A DNA stretch of 35,905 nt from Streptococcus sp. HMSC072G04 (GTDB taxonomy: Bacteria; Bacillota; Bacilli; Lactobacillales; Streptococcaceae): NCBI RefSeq assembly GCF_001813295.1, contig NZ_KV812016.1, forward strand, positions 56,620 to 92,524, given 5' to 3'. The position numbers were made by a program, and so were the translations under genes. Shown here one piece after another: positions 34,401 through 35,905 of this stretch. Below the pieces are notes generated by a model. The model saw only the letters and a list, made by a program, of their open reading frames with translations, had not been told where the DNA came from and did no database searches. Each line of letters opens with the position of its first letter. Position 1 is the stretch's first letter.

Positions 34401-34500
34401 TACAGGTTCTAATCCGTCTCTCTTGGCAATTATTACTGGAATGGTCTTCATAATGCTAGCTGGGTTCATTAAAGTGTTCTATAAAAACGATAAATTCTAG
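31456..34500 (+). CDS. Cell-wall-anchored GH26 beta-mannanase with CBM-like modules (LPXTG protein)
   Basis: A 1014-residue secreted protein. Layout: signal peptide (1-28, cut near VLA-AEE); Ser/Thr-rich spacer (to about 85); GH26 barrel (about 90-445) with FGQQHA (112-117), acid/base E256 in FRPFHEQTGSWFWWG and nucleophile E362 in ALTEFGY; an Ig-like module (about 455-552); two beta-sandwich modules, one opening VVDDFED (about 560-725) and one from YEAKLYPFDQE (738-875), both resembling mannan-binding CBMs (CBM27/35/11-like, not firmly placed); a Pro/Glu/Ser wall-spanning region; and LPNTG (980-984), a hydrophobic helix and a basic tail for sortase. GH26 enzymes mostly cut beta-1,4-mannan. 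It is the only polymer-degrading surface enzyme of the operon. Confidence 0.9.
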   Translation: MKQGMKKQLVLSATVGGIFLFAPVVLAAEEQNAPTVEEVTGSNQVSSETSTLSEVATSQGIPTVTASSSENTATGQTSETRLLAMTDDQASQETKELYAYLKDLNKKKDILFGQQHALDEGVTLTSEGSRAGSTDSDVKNAVGDYPAVFGWDTLSLDGYEKPGVSGDPKQSIANLTHSMKTAHQLGGIITMSTHPHNFVTGGDFNDTSGNVVQEILPGGSKNNQFNQWLDRIAELAHNLKTDEGKTIPVIFRPFHEQTGSWFWWGESTTNPEQYKALYRYTVEYLRDQKGVHNFLYAYSPGAGNDRYFKTYPGDAYVDVLGIDSYDDKNQPGSDSYIQALKKDTTMLVKEAEARNKIAALTEFGYSAQGLKNTGNTLDWYTRIFNALQKDPAASKIAYMMTWANFGMGNNLYTPYRDVNGNLGGDHELLADFQKFYQDPHSVFLKEVGTIYGTGKSLQTSPHISTRYVIQPGSDSLIKDQTLTIVAKAKTEDTKVTARFNDQAPVSLSLVNGFYTGTITLPENVKREVAHLVFDYYQGDKIVESQNYRLYIKRGSQPQDPLVVDDFEDYLGERDLLERAYSSNGDPIVMSLEKRQGQDGYRLVYDYQLDRNGYAGRQLSFDKDWSVANAIQFELDADQQSNRHLTVQIQVGGVSFEKDIDLSNGVHGLVTIPLSEFKPAQWESHQSAQITKERLKKVTQFALYLGGDKGKGQLRMDTIKAITDPNLATLPEKEADKTYEAKLYPFDQESTDWQGEGRTVSDGALHATLALKKDDKAEIKVNQISDLSSYDWYVVRVKASQPLSAKLFIKVGDSWQWVDSGSQDLSKDYKELRFDLSSIEHRDATREVGIEFYKSSDEAGDSEVTIDYIAFVKSLDELVGLKPKELPESQPSPLPEKEEYTEPNSPEGDPIETQAKPTDEKGQSDFKGATQSPITSKKEETDSQSQVSKGTVADEKSTVSKVMEVEEPNFDSQKQGHSKLLPNTGSNPSLLAIITGMVFIMLAGFIKVFYKNDKF

Positions 34501-34548
34501 TTTCTAGCTGATATGGTGGAGAGGTAAAACCACTACATAGAGGGGAAT

Positions 34549-34577
34549 TTTACTATACTTTCAATTTAGGGTATACT
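34549..34577 (+). promoter_or_regulatory. Promoter of the DUF6287 gene
   Basis: TTTACT (34549-34554), 17 bp, TATACT (34572-34577), 34 bases before the ATG. It marks the end of the mannan operon. No strong terminator is visible in the 50 bases after the mannanase stop. Confidence 0.7.
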
Positions 34578-34610
34578 AGTGTAAAGATCTTATTCCATGG
34601 AGGTAGTAAA

Positions 34611-35873
34611 ATGAATCTTAAGTGGAAGAAAAAATACCTGGGACCGATTTTGGGGCTGGTCGGAGCAACTGTTCTGATCGGTGGAGTCTATCTCTACTCT
34701 AGCTCCAACATCCAACCAGACCATCAAAAGGAATTTAACCAGACCAGCAAGAAGGTCACCAAGCCAAAAGAAAAAGCCATTGACTTGAGTGGTGACTATG
34801 TCTCTAATGAACGGGATGAAGCCAAAATCGAGAAAAAGGGCAAGGCCTGGAAGATCGATTACCAAACAGCTGACGGCAAGGTATCCGCTGAATTTAGCAC
34901 GGATTGGAAGGTCGAAGGGTCTAACAAGGTTTCGACAGGCAAGATGAAAAAGTCCGATGGCAATACCGATTTTACAGTCACTGTTCGTGTCTTCAAATAC
35001 AAGACAGATAAGAAGCCTTTGATCACGGTCACCATGTCTGACAAAAATCCTGACCACGAGATGGTCTTTGCCAATCGAGAGGATTTTTTCAAATCGACAG
35101 ATCCCAATGATGTCGTCCTTGATGGCAATCTCTCACCGTTTGAAGGTGCTTATTCCAATGATACCTATGAAAAGGAAATCGCAGCTTCAGGTTTTAAACT
35201 CTACGGCTATACTCCAGAAGAATATTACCAAAATAAGGCCAGCGCTTTTCCAAGTATTGTAAATGGTGAGACAGGATGGACCTTCTGGAGTGGAGGCACT
35301 CGGGCGAGTTACCTGCTCAATAAAGAAAAAGAGCCTAAGAAGCGAAAAGGCTATTATGAAGTTTATTTCACTGGGGCAAATGCGACTGCGATCCAAGGGC
35401 AAGAGCAAACCTTGTACTTGATCCCAGCGGGTGTGACAGGTCCTGACGGAGTAGCTTCTCAAGAACGTCGGATTCTCTTTGGGGACGTGGCCTACCGTGA
35501 TTACCATCTAGAGTGGTGGAAAGCTTACCCACAACCGAAAAAAGAGAAAGACTTGGATATTGCGGCCATTAACGGAGGCGACTTCTCAAGCTTAGCTGGA
35601 ACCTGGCGCAATGGCAAGGGAGCTGAAATCGTCATCCAAGCAGACGGAAAAGTCAAGGGTCAAGGTAGCCTCAAGGCTGTTGCGGACTCGGATAAGAAGA
35701 GCAAGATCCCTTATGTTGAGATGAAGATGGGTGAGACTGGTGCTGCGATTGGACTTCTGAAAATCGGGTTCCAAAATCCAGATGGAGACCAGTCTGATAC
35801 CAGCAAGCCACGTCTAGTGGTCACTCAATCTGCAGGCAACTACCCGGCTGATCAATATTTCTACCGTCAATAA
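34611..35873 (+). CDS. Membrane-anchored DUF6287 domain protein
   Basis: A 420-residue protein with a basic N-terminus and one transmembrane helix (about 11-29, PILGLVGATVLIGGVYLY) without a lipobox or clear cleavage site, so it is probably anchored with the rest outside. A Lys-rich linker leads to a lipocalin-like domain (IDLSGDYVSNERDEAKIE), and near residue 320 the segment LDIAAINGGDFSSLAGTWRNGKG matches the DUF6287 signature of streptococcal surface proteins. The central region has a Trp/Tyr-rich block (TGWTFWSGGTRASYLL). Function is unknown. It has its own promoter, and an intergenic repeat begins at its stop codon. Confidence 0.8.
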   Translation: MNLKWKKKYLGPILGLVGATVLIGGVYLYSSSNIQPDHQKEFNQTSKKVTKPKEKAIDLSGDYVSNERDEAKIEKKGKAWKIDYQTADGKVSAEFSTDWKVEGSNKVSTGKMKKSDGNTDFTVTVRVFKYKTDKKPLITVTMSDKNPDHEMVFANREDFFKSTDPNDVVLDGNLSPFEGAYSNDTYEKEIAASGFKLYGYTPEEYYQNKASAFPSIVNGETGWTFWSGGTRASYLLNKEKEPKKRKGYYEVYFTGANATAIQGQEQTLYLIPAGVTGPDGVASQERRILFGDVAYRDYHLEWWKAYPQPKKEKDLDIAAINGGDFSSLAGTWRNGKGAEIVIQADGKVKGQGSLKAVADSDKKSKIPYVEMKMGETGAAIGLLKIGFQNPDGDQSDTSKPRLVVTQSAGNYPADQYFYRQ

Positions 35874-35905
35874 AAGAGAGTGGGACAGAAATCGGTCATT
35901 CGTTA
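35873..35905 (+). repeat. 5' end of the streptococcal intergenic repeat
   Basis: From the last base of the DUF6287 stop codon, the window's last 33 bases match the start of the element at 983-1015 with one mismatch (TCATT for TAATT). The rest of the copy lies outside the window. Confidence 0.8.

Noticed and set aside
1..35905. CRISPR arrays, tRNA/rRNA genes, prophage or insertion-sequence genes
   Set aside because: None seen: no regular spaced repeats, tRNA-like cloverleaf with CCA end, integrase or transposase motifs.

Overview
The window is chromosomal DNA from a low-GC Gram-positive coccus, almost certainly a mitis/sanguinis-group Streptococcus. Evidence: the xseA-xseB-ispA-tlyA-argR-recN operon, hup next to a DegV gene, a 4-Cys ClpE with a CtsR operator, frequent extended -10 (TGnTATAAT) promoters, a DUF6287 protein, and an intergenic repeat I associate from memory with oral streptococci (S. 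parasanguinis-like; species not proven). No tRNA, rRNA, CRISPR, phage or transposase gene was seen.

Layout. 1-3.6 kb, minus strand: a DUF1827 protein, a Nudix hydrolase and the heat-shock ATPase gene clpE, with a 180-bp multi-hairpin repeat between the last two. 3.6-8.2 kb: ykuJ-like gene; then folD, a HAD phosphatase, an NAD(P)HX dehydratase and an isolated GH32 sucrose-6-phosphate hydrolase ending at a strong terminator. 8.3-14.4 kb: the exonuclease VII / prenyl synthase / TlyA / ArgR / RecN operon and a PPP-type phosphatase. 14.5-19.6 kb: single-gene units (DegV/FakB, HU, a 51-aa membrane peptide, PerR, GpmA, MetG), most with a visible promoter or terminator. 19.7-20.6 kb: a 141-nt three-hairpin element and a minus-strand DUF2975 + Xre-type regulator pair.

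20.7-34.5 kb is the notable region: an eleven-gene, same-strand, tightly spaced sugar locus that reads as a complete acetylated galacto(gluco)mannan utilisation system. A sortase-anchored GH26 beta-mannanase with two carbohydrate-binding-like modules would cut the polymer at the cell surface. A lipoprotein and two permeases (no ATPase gene, so probably using a shared MsmK-type ATPase) would import oligosaccharides. Inside the cell, a GH36 alpha-galactosidase removes galactose side groups, an SGNH esterase and a CE7 esterase remove acetyl groups, and a GH1 enzyme plus a non-zinc ROK sugar kinase finish the backbone. A GntR/HutC regulator is encoded mid-operon, and two tandem GTATAT-centred sites overlap the operon promoter. 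The enzyme families are visible in the sequence; the substrate is inferred from the gene combination.

The window ends with a membrane-anchored DUF6287 protein, after whose stop codon another copy of the same intergenic repeat begins. The window also starts with the last 31 bases of a copy.
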